In this document: positions 55,847-64,000 of the stretch, in pieces | Layout of the letters: every line of letters starts with the position of its first letter | How positions within the stretch are numbered: position 1 is the stretch's first letter | DNA from: Flavobacterium gelidicaeli | GTDB lineage: Bacteria > Bacteroidota > Bacteroidia > Flavobacteriales > Flavobacteriaceae | DNA: 64,000 nt | Assembly (NCBI RefSeq): GCF_013294005.1 | Contig: NZ_JABSNK010000010.1 | Coordinates: forward strand, 51,336-115,335 | Direction: 5' to 3' | The notes under the pieces: generated by a model | What the model was told of the DNA's origin: nothing | Databases searched by the model: none | The model's input: only the letters and a program-made list of their open reading frames with translations | Program-made: the position numbers and the translations under genes

Positions 55847-56821
55847 TTAATTTAAATAGACTATTTCGTGTAGGCCATCTGTATGATACGTTTTTGTTTC
55901 ACCATTTCTTGTTACAATTAACTCTTCTTTTGCAGTATATCTATAAGCATCTTCACCTTTAGCGATTTCAGATTTCTCTATCATTACAATCTTTTCTAGT
56001 TTAACATTTGCAATAAAGCTAAAATCCCCTTTAGATCCTTTTAATGTAAAGTCTTTAGCAAAGGTATATCCCATAGTTTCTTCGGTCATAGTCGCATTAA
56101 TAACACCCTCAGTTTTGCTTATATGGTTTGGGCCATCAAATGCATCTGTAGGTGACATTATTAAACTCTTTTCATCCGTAACTAAGGCCACAGAATTAGC
56201 AATTTCACCATCTAAACCTATCATCATTGAATAATCAATTGAGATGGCTGGCGTATGAATTTTTCCCCAATACCAATTCTTAAACGCACCTGCTAAACTT
56301 TTCTCACCCCAGTTATGGTCATGATAGCCAATACCCTTAACTTTAATAGCGTCTCCTCCTTTGTATAATTCTCCTTCTATTGGTCCGGAAGGAACAGCTA
56401 CTGTCCATCCCATTGGAACCGGATATCCTTCTGTTGTAAATGGGTGATTCTTTTTCTTTAATTTTAATTTAGCACCATACCCATCAATCATAGTATAAAG
56501 CTCATAATAATCGCCACAATCTTTACAATACTCTTCACCAAGGGTAACATCACACTTTTCATAACTAGTGGATACATCCTCCTCTTGGTATAATTTTATT
56601 TTGCTGATTTCTGGTTGCCCGTGCGGATATATATTTAATCTAACAGACGGTTGTCTTGGGTTTAATCGAGTATCTTTAAGAGAATACATGACTACAAAAT
56701 GATCTCCATTGTCAAAATGTGCATCAAAGTACCACCAATCAAAAGATTCTTCTCTGTTTGTTACTGGAAAAGCAATATGTGTTGCGTCTGCTTTTGTGTA
56801 ATTAATTTCTTTTTTTTCCAT
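55847..56821 (-). CDS. AttH/CrtC-like lipocalin-domain protein (cytoplasmic paralogue)
   Basis: 324 residues with no signal peptide. DWWYFDAHFDNGDHFVVMYS and the motif GYHDHNWGEKSL, with KNWYWGKIH, are the signature of the AttH/CrtC-type double-lipocalin family (carotenoid 1,2-hydratase-like and related isomerases or cyclases). Function in flavobacteria unknown. It lies downstream of the exported paralogue at 56948; the 126-bp gap and a strong terminator after it suggest co-transcription. Confidence 0.8.
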   Translation of the reverse strand: MEKKEINYTKADATHIAFPVTNREESFDWWYFDAHFDNGDHFVVMYSLKDTRLNPRQPSVRLNIYPHGQPEISKIKLYQEEDVSTSYEKCDVTLGEEYCKDCGDYYELYTMIDGYGAKLKLKKKNHPFTTEGYPVPMGWTVAVPSGPIEGELYKGGDAIKVKGIGYHDHNWGEKSLAGAFKNWYWGKIHTPAISIDYSMMIGLDGEIANSVALVTDEKSLIMSPTDAFDGPNHISKTEGVINATMTEETMGYTFAKDFTLKGSKGDFSFIANVKLEKIVMIEKSEIAKGEDAYRYTAKEELIVTRNGETKTYHTDGLHEIVYLN

Positions 56822-56947
56822 AATATCTAGCTTTTAAATGGTTGTTATAGTTTTATCTTGTTTAAGATATTAATTTTTAGATTTATTGTGTTAAGTTATT
56901 GAATAGAAGTAAAAGTCCTATGGTTTTTATACACGGTTTGCAGTCTA

Positions 56948-58102
56948 TTATTTTCCAACAGGATTCCCAAAATACATTAATTCCCAAACTGCTTTATTAC
57001 TGGTGTACTTCTCTATTAAATTACCTGATTTGAAAACTCTTATTTCTGCTTTTCCAGTAAACCTAAAGTATGCAGGATCGATACTTGTAAGCATTTTTGC
57101 AAGTCTATATTTAAGCCCATGACCAACTGATGCCGCAATTAAATCTACTTCAACAATAGTGTTTTTTCTATAAAGTGAATATTCATATCTATATTCACTT
57201 TGAGGGTCCTCATAAATAAAAATTAAATCGTCACTTACATCTTTTTTTAATGTTGAATGCTCCTTACCATACGTTCTATATAGGGTTACTAATTCACCAT
57301 CATCAACAACTGTTTCGCCATCCTTAGAAATATTAAAAGTAATTATATTGTCATTATTAAATTCTTTTTCAGATATCATTTCTGAAGCAATTACGGTATA
57401 AGGGCCAACTTCAGCTCTGGACCAATACCAATGGTTGAAAATTTCCATCATAGAGACATTTCCCCAATTATGGTCGTGGTAGGCAGAACCAGCTGTTTTT
57501 GTTGTTACACCTTTGTAATTGTATTCCATTTCCATTTCACCTTGAGGTACAGGCACTACCCAATTGAATTCTTTGCTTTCGTCGGCACCAAATACCATAT
57601 GTCCTGTTTTTGGTCTCCAGCTTTGCGTAGTTCTTTTTATAACGGCTGTTAAGTTTATATCTTCATTTTCTATATGAATTTTATATTCCTTTAAGTTTCC
57701 TACTACATAATTATTACCCATCTTAACATTGCACGAATCTTTTGAAGCAAAGAAATCTTCGGGGTCACAGTAAAATTTTTCTGATATTTTACTGCCGTCA
57801 GCTTTATCTATACTAACTGTTAAGTATGGATTAAAAGGTTTTTTTATGTCGGTCATAAACTTGGTGTAAAACGTTATGACAACAGTACTGCCATCTTGTA
57901 AATGAGCATCAAAATACCACCATTCGTAGCTTCCTTTATCGCCAGAAGTTCTCATTCCGTCTTCCCATTTTTCAGGAATATTACCTTTTATTAAGTTTCG
58001 TTTATTATAGTCGTCACTAATTTTTGCTAATTTTTGACTGAATAAAATAGTAGAAAAAAAAAGTATTATAAGTGTAAGGCTAATTTTGATTTTCATATCC
58101 AT
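56948..58102 (-). CDS. Exported AttH/CrtC-like lipocalin-domain protein
   Basis: The start chosen is the ATG at 58102 (MDMKIKISLTLIILFFSTILFSQ), or 58096 two residues later, because the signal peptide begins there; the in-frame start at 58141 would leave 13 residues before it. The body repeats the same plan: YEWWYFDAHLQDGSTVVITFYT and SAYHDHNWGNVSM, then HWYWSRAE. It is probably periplasmic. The region upstream is bounded by a Crp/Fnr gene at 58187, in the same direction. Confidence 0.8.
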   Translation of the reverse strand: MDMKIKISLTLIILFFSTILFSQKLAKISDDYNKRNLIKGNIPEKWEDGMRTSGDKGSYEWWYFDAHLQDGSTVVITFYTKFMTDIKKPFNPYLTVSIDKADGSKISEKFYCDPEDFFASKDSCNVKMGNNYVVGNLKEYKIHIENEDINLTAVIKRTTQSWRPKTGHMVFGADESKEFNWVVPVPQGEMEMEYNYKGVTTKTAGSAYHDHNWGNVSMMEIFNHWYWSRAEVGPYTVIASEMISEKEFNNDNIITFNISKDGETVVDDGELVTLYRTYGKEHSTLKKDVSDDLIFIYEDPQSEYRYEYSLYRKNTIVEVDLIAASVGHGLKYRLAKMLTSIDPAYFRFTGKAEIRVFKSGNLIEKYTSNKAVWELMYFGNPVGK

Positions 58103-58186
58103 TTGAATCAAGTTGTAATTTATAGTTCTTGTATACCACAAAAATAAATATTACTGATTCGAGTTTTATGAAACTAATTTCATGTT

Positions 58187-58759
58187 TTAACTAGTACGTT
58201 TTATTTTACTTAGCCATTGGGGCGTAACCCCCATAAATTCCGCTATATATTTAGATGGAACATTTTTAGTAATTGGATTGTGTTTTTCTAGAAGGTAGCT
58301 GTATAATTTATCTTTTGGTAGACCTATTAGTTTGGACTTTATTTGATTTATAAAAATGAGAGCTTCTATAATATGCGTATTGCAAAATTTATCAAAAGCG
58401 TTATGTTTTGAACTCAATCTTTCTATTGTATTTCTATGAAATGCAATTACTTCAGAGTTTTTGAATGCTTTTATTTGCGTATCAGAAGGCTCTTTTAAAA
58501 AATAACTTTCTGGTTGAGTAATAAAAGGATGATAATTGTCAATATGGAACGACGTTGTTCTAAAATTTGATTCATTATCATCAAAGTACTGACATACAAA
58601 TCCACCTTTGATTACTATGTAGATATATTTACTATATTCTCCAACATTTAGAAGATTTTCATTTTTTTTGATTTCAATTTGCTTACCGTTCAAATTGATC
58701 TCTTGAATTAAATCTTCTGATAGACCGTATTGAATAGCATGGTTTATAAGGTTTTTCAT
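58187..58759 (-). CDS. Crp/Fnr-family transcriptional regulator
   Basis: 190 residues: an N-terminal beta-roll (NENLLNVGEYSKYIYIVIKGGFVCQYF) and C-terminal HTH (VPSKYIAEFMGVTPQWLSKIKR). It precedes the two AttH/CrtC-like genes on the same strand (gap about 85 bp) and probably controls them. Confidence 0.88.
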   Translation of the reverse strand: MKNLINHAIQYGLSEDLIQEINLNGKQIEIKKNENLLNVGEYSKYIYIVIKGGFVCQYFDDNESNFRTTSFHIDNYHPFITQPESYFLKEPSDTQIKAFKNSEVIAFHRNTIERLSSKHNAFDKFCNTHIIEALIFINQIKSKLIGLPKDKLYSYLLEKHNPITKNVPSKYIAEFMGVTPQWLSKIKRTS

Positions 58760-59054
58760 TTTTCTTTCATTTTCATTTACTTTTTTTATTTCATCATTGC
58801 TAATTTCAATCTCCGAAAGAATATTAAGTTGTTTTTGGAATCAAATTTGATAAAATATTGGACTATTACAAAGAAAAGTTATATTTTATTGCAATTTTCC
58901 TATATATAGCAATTTTCTCTATTAAAACTTTGAAAAGAGGAAACCACGATGAAACCTAGCTTACTAATCTTACAAAAAAGAAGGCTCTTCGTCCTCTTGA
59001 ATTACCTAAACTTGTTTATTGATATCCCATATTAGCGAAAGTAGAGCGGGTAAT

Positions 59055-60224
59055 TTATTGCAGCGAATCAAGTAACGCGCTTGGTGTCATTTTGTGAATT
59101 TTTACCTCTGAGCAATCATTAAAACTTTTGAATGCTGCTATCTCTTTTGAAAAGGCAACTTTAAACGCATCATTAAAAGAAAAATTTTCTTCAAAAAACA
59201 AATGATGTATATGAAGCGTTGCACTCTTTTTATCGGCCTTACAATCCATTCTGGCCACTAATTTACCTTTCCATAATAAGGGTAATGAAAAATAGCCGTA
59301 TTTACGTTTCGCTTCGGGAGTATAACATTCAATTTTGTATTCAAAATCAAATAAGTGCTGCATGCGTTTACGCTGAATCAATAAATTATCAAAAGGAGAT
59401 AGAATTTTCAGCTGACTTTTGATAGGGGTATTTACCAAATTCAAAGTATCAGGAAAGGCGTAATAGAGTTGTCCGTTTACATTTAGTTGCACTAATTCAT
59501 TGTTTGAATGCATCTCCTTTAGTTCGAAAGCGACAACTGTTTTGGTGTTTTTAAGTAAATAAGCAATTTCACTCGCTTGACCAATACCATTGGCCCTTAA
59601 ATAGCTTGTAATTAAAAACCGGATATATTCTTGCTGACTAGGACTATTAGTATCAATGTTGTTGGGTAGGACGCGTTCCGTTAGGTCATACACTTTATGA
59701 AAATTCTTCCGACTCGAAATCATCAAATCGCCTTGCATAAACAAATTCTCTAAAGCTTGTTTTGCGGGTTTGCTTTGCCATTCTCCCAGTTTAGCCTTGT
59801 GTTCAAAGTCTTTTGCCATTAAAGGTCCTTCGTTTTCTATGCGTTTTAGTATAGAATCCATTAGTTTGACATCTTTCTGAAACCAGTGGCTTTGTTCGTT
59901 TTTTAGAAAAGCCTCTTTACGGGGAAGCGAATACTTATAATCGCGCATGGGCAGATATGCTGCAGCATGCGACCAATATTCGAATAGTTGTTTCGATTCA
60001 ATTAAGGTATCAATATGAGATAGTTCGTATTCAGGATTTCTATTCCATAACGTATGATGATGGGCACGCTGAATAGCAGATATGGTATCTATTTGCACAT
60101 AACCAAGATGTTCAATACTGCCCAGCGTAGTATCTATCGCCGTTCCTGTTACTATATCTGGCAAAAAACGTTGAGAAAGCAACACTATCTTTTGTGCTTC
60201 TGATAGGGAAAGTATTTCTTTCAT
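59055..60224 (-). CDS. YcaQ/AlkX-like winged-helix DNA glycosylase-family protein
   Basis: 389 residues of the HTH_42 (YcaQ) family: LGSIEHLGYVQIDTISAIQRAHHHTLWNRN, LFEYWSHAAAYLPM, and LKILSPFDNLLIQRKRMQHLFDFEY. The family unhooks interstrand crosslinks by QxD/QxQ-motif-mediated glycosylase activity (here the VQID context). Genomic role probably DNA repair; not co-transcribed with a clear neighbour. Confidence 0.88.
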   Translation of the reverse strand: MKEILSLSEAQKIVLLSQRFLPDIVTGTAIDTTLGSIEHLGYVQIDTISAIQRAHHHTLWNRNPEYELSHIDTLIESKQLFEYWSHAAAYLPMRDYKYSLPRKEAFLKNEQSHWFQKDVKLMDSILKRIENEGPLMAKDFEHKAKLGEWQSKPAKQALENLFMQGDLMISSRKNFHKVYDLTERVLPNNIDTNSPSQQEYIRFLITSYLRANGIGQASEIAYLLKNTKTVVAFELKEMHSNNELVQLNVNGQLYYAFPDTLNLVNTPIKSQLKILSPFDNLLIQRKRMQHLFDFEYKIECYTPEAKRKYGYFSLPLLWKGKLVARMDCKADKKSATLHIHHLFFEENFSFNDAFKVAFSKEIAAFKSFNDCSEVKIHKMTPSALLDSLQ

Positions 60225-60292
60225 AGTAGAATTTTACTTTGTTGTATTTTTTAAATCTTGTAAGATATAGAAAAACATTCTAGTTTTGACTC

Positions 60293-60560
60293 ATAAAAGC
60301 ACACAACATAAGTCAAAGCAAATCTATCTAGTTTTTCATTCTGCATGAATCTCACATTCGCATACACAACGAGCATCCGCAACCAAGGTCATTACGAGGA
60401 ACGCGGCAATCACGTACAGTGTGTTACTTTTTATTGAGTTGTAGATTTGATTTTAAAGGTTTATTATTGGTGTTTTCTGTGGTATAGTAACGGATTTAGT
60501 TTGCGGGCACAGAATGCAATTCTGCGATAACGAAACCTATGAACTTACGACAAAGCCGCG
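60293..60560 (+). repeat. Dispersed ~220-bp repeat, copy 4
   Basis: Core from about 60318 (CAAAGCAAATCTATCTAG) through CACAACGAGCATCCGCAA and GAACGCGGCAATCACGTACA to TTTTAAAGGTTTATTATTGG. The tail AGTAACGGATTTAGTTTGCG + GGCACAGAATG matches copy 3. The 5' flank (AAAAGCAC...) also matches copy 1 (from 21632). Confidence 0.85.
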
Positions 60561-60577
60561 CAGTTGGGTGCCTATTT

Positions 60578-61813
60578 TTAAATTAAATCATTTTCTAAAA
60601 TATATTTAACAAACATTGCACTGCTCCATGCTGCATATGGTTTTGCTCCATCAGTTTTATCTTGAGTATTGTCCATTACAGACTTAATAATTAAAGGTAT
60701 TGTTCTTCCATTATTAACCAGTTCACAAGCTCGAGCTACGCCATAACTCTCCATTTCTAAAGCAATAGATTTTCTATCTATTACGCTTATTTTCTCATCA
60801 AAATAACCTTCAATATTAATAACTTGTCTTACACAAGCAATTGAACCAAAGTGTATATTTATTACCTTTTTATAAATAATATCTTCGTCTCTAATAAAAT
60901 CAATAATATTTTGTTTTTTACGTTTAAATTCAGTGATTTTTGAACCATCTGTATTTGAACCCTCAATTTCATTTTTAAAACCTAATTTATCAATTTTACC
61001 TTTATCGATTGTGAAAACTTTGCTAGCCACAACTACATCTCCAATACTTGTGTTTTTAGGTTTACCACCTAAAACACCTGTCATAATAAGGTATTTTGGA
61101 TTAAATCTTAAAATCAATTCTGTGGCTAAAATTGAAGCATCGATCATACCCGTTTCTAATTGTGAAGCATATACAATTTTCTTAGATTCTTTCCCTTTAA
61201 AATGACCATATTCTATTAAATGTTTTTCATTTTCAATCTTTCCTTCTGTTTTAATAAATGGTAATACCTTTTCCATCTCGTCTTCTTCCAGGGCGGTAAT
61301 AATTGCATAATCACATTGTGGGTATGTACCACTCTCATTATTCACTACAGCCTTTGAATCCATTTGTATTTTGTTATTTAAACTTAGAAAATCTTTAATT
61401 TTAATAGCTTTACATCTATCTGCTTTTAATTCATCTCTAACTTCATGATATTTACATATTTTTTTTGATAGGAAATCAATGTATTTATTTTCGAGCATTA
61501 AAGCTTGAATTTGCTCTTTTTTATTACCCTCAGAAATAAACATATAATCTAAATCAGGATGTTTATCAAGAATGCCTGATCCTTTAAATTTAGATATTCC
61601 CTTCAAATTATCAGTTTTGCCAAATACGTGTACTACTAAAAAAAAGTATTCGTCATTTTCTAATTGACTCTTTATTACATTTTCAAACGTAATATAATTG
61701 TTTACACAAAAAAATCTTTTAATAGTATAACCTTCATCGCCCAAGAGTTCTTTGGAACTTTCAAAATTTATTTGTTCGTCAAAAACGATTAAGTTGATTT
61801 TATTTGTTTCCAT
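60578..61813 (-). CDS. Nucleoside phosphorylase-family protein with receiver-like N-terminal domain
   Basis: 411 residues. Residues about 1-125 have a response-regulator-like alternating alpha/beta pattern (INLIVFDEQIN, FFLVVHVFGK, DYMFISEG) but no phospho-acceptor Asp after the third strand. Residues about 165-410 are a PNP_UDP_1 (purine nucleoside phosphorylase / MTA nucleosidase) domain: CDYAIITALEEDE, LIMTGVLGGK and the substrate motif ALEMESYGVA, then SVMDNTQDKTDG. It starts inside the end of the upstream PRTase-like gene (14-bp overlap). It may cleave a nucleoside or nucleotide signal, perhaps as an effector in a conflict or stress system. Confidence 0.85.
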   Translation of the reverse strand: METNKINLIVFDEQINFESSKELLGDEGYTIKRFFCVNNYITFENVIKSQLENDEYFFLVVHVFGKTDNLKGISKFKGSGILDKHPDLDYMFISEGNKKEQIQALMLENKYIDFLSKKICKYHEVRDELKADRCKAIKIKDFLSLNNKIQMDSKAVVNNESGTYPQCDYAIITALEEDEMEKVLPFIKTEGKIENEKHLIEYGHFKGKESKKIVYASQLETGMIDASILATELILRFNPKYLIMTGVLGGKPKNTSIGDVVVASKVFTIDKGKIDKLGFKNEIEGSNTDGSKITEFKRKKQNIIDFIRDEDIIYKKVINIHFGSIACVRQVINIEGYFDEKISVIDRKSIALEMESYGVARACELVNNGRTIPLIIKSVMDNTQDKTDGAKPYAAWSSAMFVKYILENDLI

Positions 61814-64000
61814 TTATTTTAAATTTAAGTATTTGTATAAATTGATTTTCAGATTCTTTCTTTATGTATGTGAATCCATAAATACTACTATCAGATAGAT
61901 TTGAAAGGCATCTTGTTCCTTCTCTAGTGCTATTTGAATAATCTTTTGGTCTAATATCATTTTTTAAGATTACTAAAATATTATCATTCTCATTGTGAAT
62001 TTCAATTTCAATTTCATTTTCTAAAACACTATGATTAACCATGTTTTTTATAATTTCTTCAATAATCAGATCTTTACTAAATTTTTCAGGAATCGAGCAT
62101 TCAGAATCTGAAACTAATAACTCATTGTGTCTAGTTTTTAATTTTTCGTTTTTTAGACCCATTATTAAATGGTCTACAAAATCTTTTAAATTTGTAGTAC
62201 AATTTGATATTAATTCATAAAACAAAGAATCTTCATTTATTTCTTCTTGTATTTGTTTAATGTTCAAATCCATTACTTCTAATACTTCAACTTCTTTAAA
62301 ATCCACATTTATAAAATAAACAAAATTGTTAATAAATCCGACCCTACTTCTAACAGATAAATTCCCTTCCTCAATCTTTTTTTGAAGTTCAAAATATGGG
62401 TATGGTGTTAGAATATCGGGAAATGAACTTGTGAAATTTAATATGGGAGTTGTGAACTCCGTAATATGCATCCACTGCTTTTTCATTTCTTTTATATCTT
62501 CATTTAAAAGCTTTTCATTTTTGTTTATGGTTGCAATTAATTTCCCTATTTTACTACTAAACTTACTAACATAATGGCCAAACTGTTGTTTTTTAGAATG
62601 TAAATCTGGTTCTTGTTGTTTCTTATAATGAGCTTGTAAGCTTAATAATTGTGACGTAAAATTCCCTCTAGATGGTAACGTTGAAATAAAATTGGAGTAT
62701 TGCTTTAAAACATCATAATGGGGTGTTTTTAAATCAATTAATTCCGCAATAATTTTTGTTAATTGTAAATCATATTTGGAAGTATTTAATGCGGTTTTAT
62801 TTAAAGGAAAATATTTAGTTAATTTATATAGTACATAATCAAGTGAAGATTCCTTAGGCTCAGTAAAATCTATTAGTTTAATGAAATTTTCTTTTGTTAA
62901 TTCCTTTATCAACTTATCATCCTTAAAAACGATAAAAAATAAATGTATAATATCTCTTTTATCCCAATTATAAGCTTTATGTTTTTCATAAGTATTAAAA
63001 GAATATAATAAAAATTTTACAAATTTCTCTACTAAAGAAACTACATCTGGCAGTATTAAAGCGAGTTTATCATAAAGATATGGTTCATATACAAAGCAAG
63101 CACATATTAGCTCAATTTCCTTATATCTATTTTCTTCTTTAAGTTGTTTATCTTGACTATATTTTTTAATAAACGCATTAAAATATTCAAAACTTTCTTG
63201 GTATAATCTATATCCAATTACTTTTCCAATTTCTTCACGCCTCTTTATTAATTCTTTTTTAGGAATTAAATTAGTCCCTTTTATTTTAGGAAGGTATTTG
63301 TAGTCTTTGAAGTTTTTATCTTTTGGTTCTATTTCTGCAAGAACCCTTTTAGCAATCCTTTTAATATTGTTGGGTGTATTAGAAATATTGATTAGTTCTT
63401 TTAACCAGTATGTTTCTTTGCTAAGTGGATTACTATCTAGATAATATGTTGGGATATGCCAATGTGTAACAAAGTATATCGATAAATCAACTGACGTATT
63501 TTTTTGAACATTAATTGAAGAAAGCCTAGAGAAAAATTCTCTTTTATGGTCATTAATTCTTCCAATGAAGCATAACAAGATTATCTCTTTAGCATTGTAG
63601 AAAGAAATTTCATCAATCATTTGGATTAAAGAATCTCCTGTAGAGGAACCGTCATCAATTATCAGACATAAATTATTATCAACTTTTGAAGAGAGGTGTT
63701 TTGAATTATGTGGAAACCTCCAACCTTCAGCTGTATTTATTCTATCCATTTCGATAACCTCTATTTTATCATTACCTAAACCAGTCTTTAAATTTGTAAA
63801 AAAAATGTCAGATTTAATTCCTGATTCTCTTGGATAAAACACTTGAACTTTTTCTGATTTAAGATTAGACCTGTTAATCTTATCAAATGTTTTTTTAAGT
63901 AGATCTCACTACTATCCGAAAGTCTGAAATTAAAAATGCCTGAGAATCCCTTATTTTTGTTTTGCGAAAAATAAAATAATTTTATGGGACTCTTCAAGCG
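61800..64000 (-). CDS. Phosphoribosyltransferase-like protein with GHKL-like ATPase end (partial, apparent -1 frameshift)
   Basis: The gene enters from outside the window on the minus strand. From 63842 on it is open for 680 residues. The PRPP-binding loop is CLIIDDGSSTGDS (Asp63 and Asp64, Thr68-Gly69), then a long helical region, and at about residues 580-680 a GHKL ATPase-like pattern (EEIIKNMVNHSV, IEIEIHNENDNILVILKND). Upstream of 63842 the natural N-terminus (MKSPIKLFYFSQ...SSEIYLKK) is in the frame one base away. Joining at the A7 run (63890-63896) gives a continuous SSEIYLKK-TFDKINRSNLKSE. This may be a sequencing or real indel, or programmed slippage. It is translationally coupled with the PNP-like gene. 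Confidence 0.7.

Noticed and set aside
63788..63997. Separate small gene upstream of the PRTase-like frame
   Set aside because: Its first 35 codons read on naturally into the PRTase frame by a -1 shift, while the rest after the A7 run is not protein-like.
1..64000. tRNA, rRNA or replication origin
   Set aside because: No cloverleaf-like GC-rich segments, rRNA-like stretches or DnaA-box clusters were found by eye; a dedicated scan would be decisive.

Overview
The window is AT-rich DNA from a Bacteroidota genome, most likely Flavobacterium or a close relative. The evidence is the low GC, weak A-rich ribosome sites, promoters of the TTG-(about 20 nt)-TAnnTTTG type (seen at 50961-50991 and 51081-51111), Bacteroidota-style lipoproteins, and protein families typical of that group. 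No rRNA, tRNA or CRISPR array was seen.

Layout. (1) 1-2310: the C-terminal end of a polymorphic toxin with an AHH nuclease domain, a probable immunity gene, and a REP-associated transposase (RAYT) between inverted GC-rich repeats. (2) 2453-12528: secreted proteins, namely a lipocalin-like lipoprotein, an exported protein, a PKD lipoprotein, a predicted outer-membrane barrel and a 1560-residue exported giant, closed by a strong terminator. (3) 13146-17954: a molybdenum hydroxylase operon (Fe-S subunit, Moco subunit, XdhC, MobA-like) facing a c-type cytochrome gene whose terminator lies inside the MobA-like gene. (4) 18168-21472: SDR, AraC regulator and metallo-hydrolase. (5) 21972-25634: a nuclease/SF2-helicase gene with helicase-associated repeats, split by one in-frame stop codon. 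(6) 26232-34527: a CIA30 protein, a TetR-linked RND efflux operon and an AraC regulator; the efflux block lies between copies of the 3' end of the CIA30 gene.

(7) 34825-50915: mostly minus-strand redox and detoxification genes (SDRs, two haloalkane-dehalogenase-like hydrolases, an NTF2-like protein, AlkD, nitroreductase, ABM monooxygenase) with AraC, Crp and HxlR regulators. The divergent nitroreductase/hxlR promoter region has two good flavobacterial promoters and a palindrome, so HxlR probably controls the neighbouring genes. (8) 50850-55580: a decayed segmental duplication of the hxlR region flanking a hybrid histidine kinase and relics of an IS3-type transposase and a DUF445 gene. (9) 55847-60224: two AttH/CrtC-like lipocalin proteins, a Crp/Fnr regulator and a YcaQ-like protein. 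(10) 60578-64000: a two-gene module of a phosphoribosyltransferase-like protein with a GHKL-like ATPase end and a nucleoside phosphorylase with a receiver-like N-terminus. This is the best candidate for a poorly described (defence or stress) system. Its first gene has an apparent -1 frameshift at an A7 tract.

A dispersed element of about 220 bp occurs four times in the same orientation (about 21631, 51655, 55365 and 60293), and related tail sequence appears near 48626. All functions are inferred from sequence by eye.
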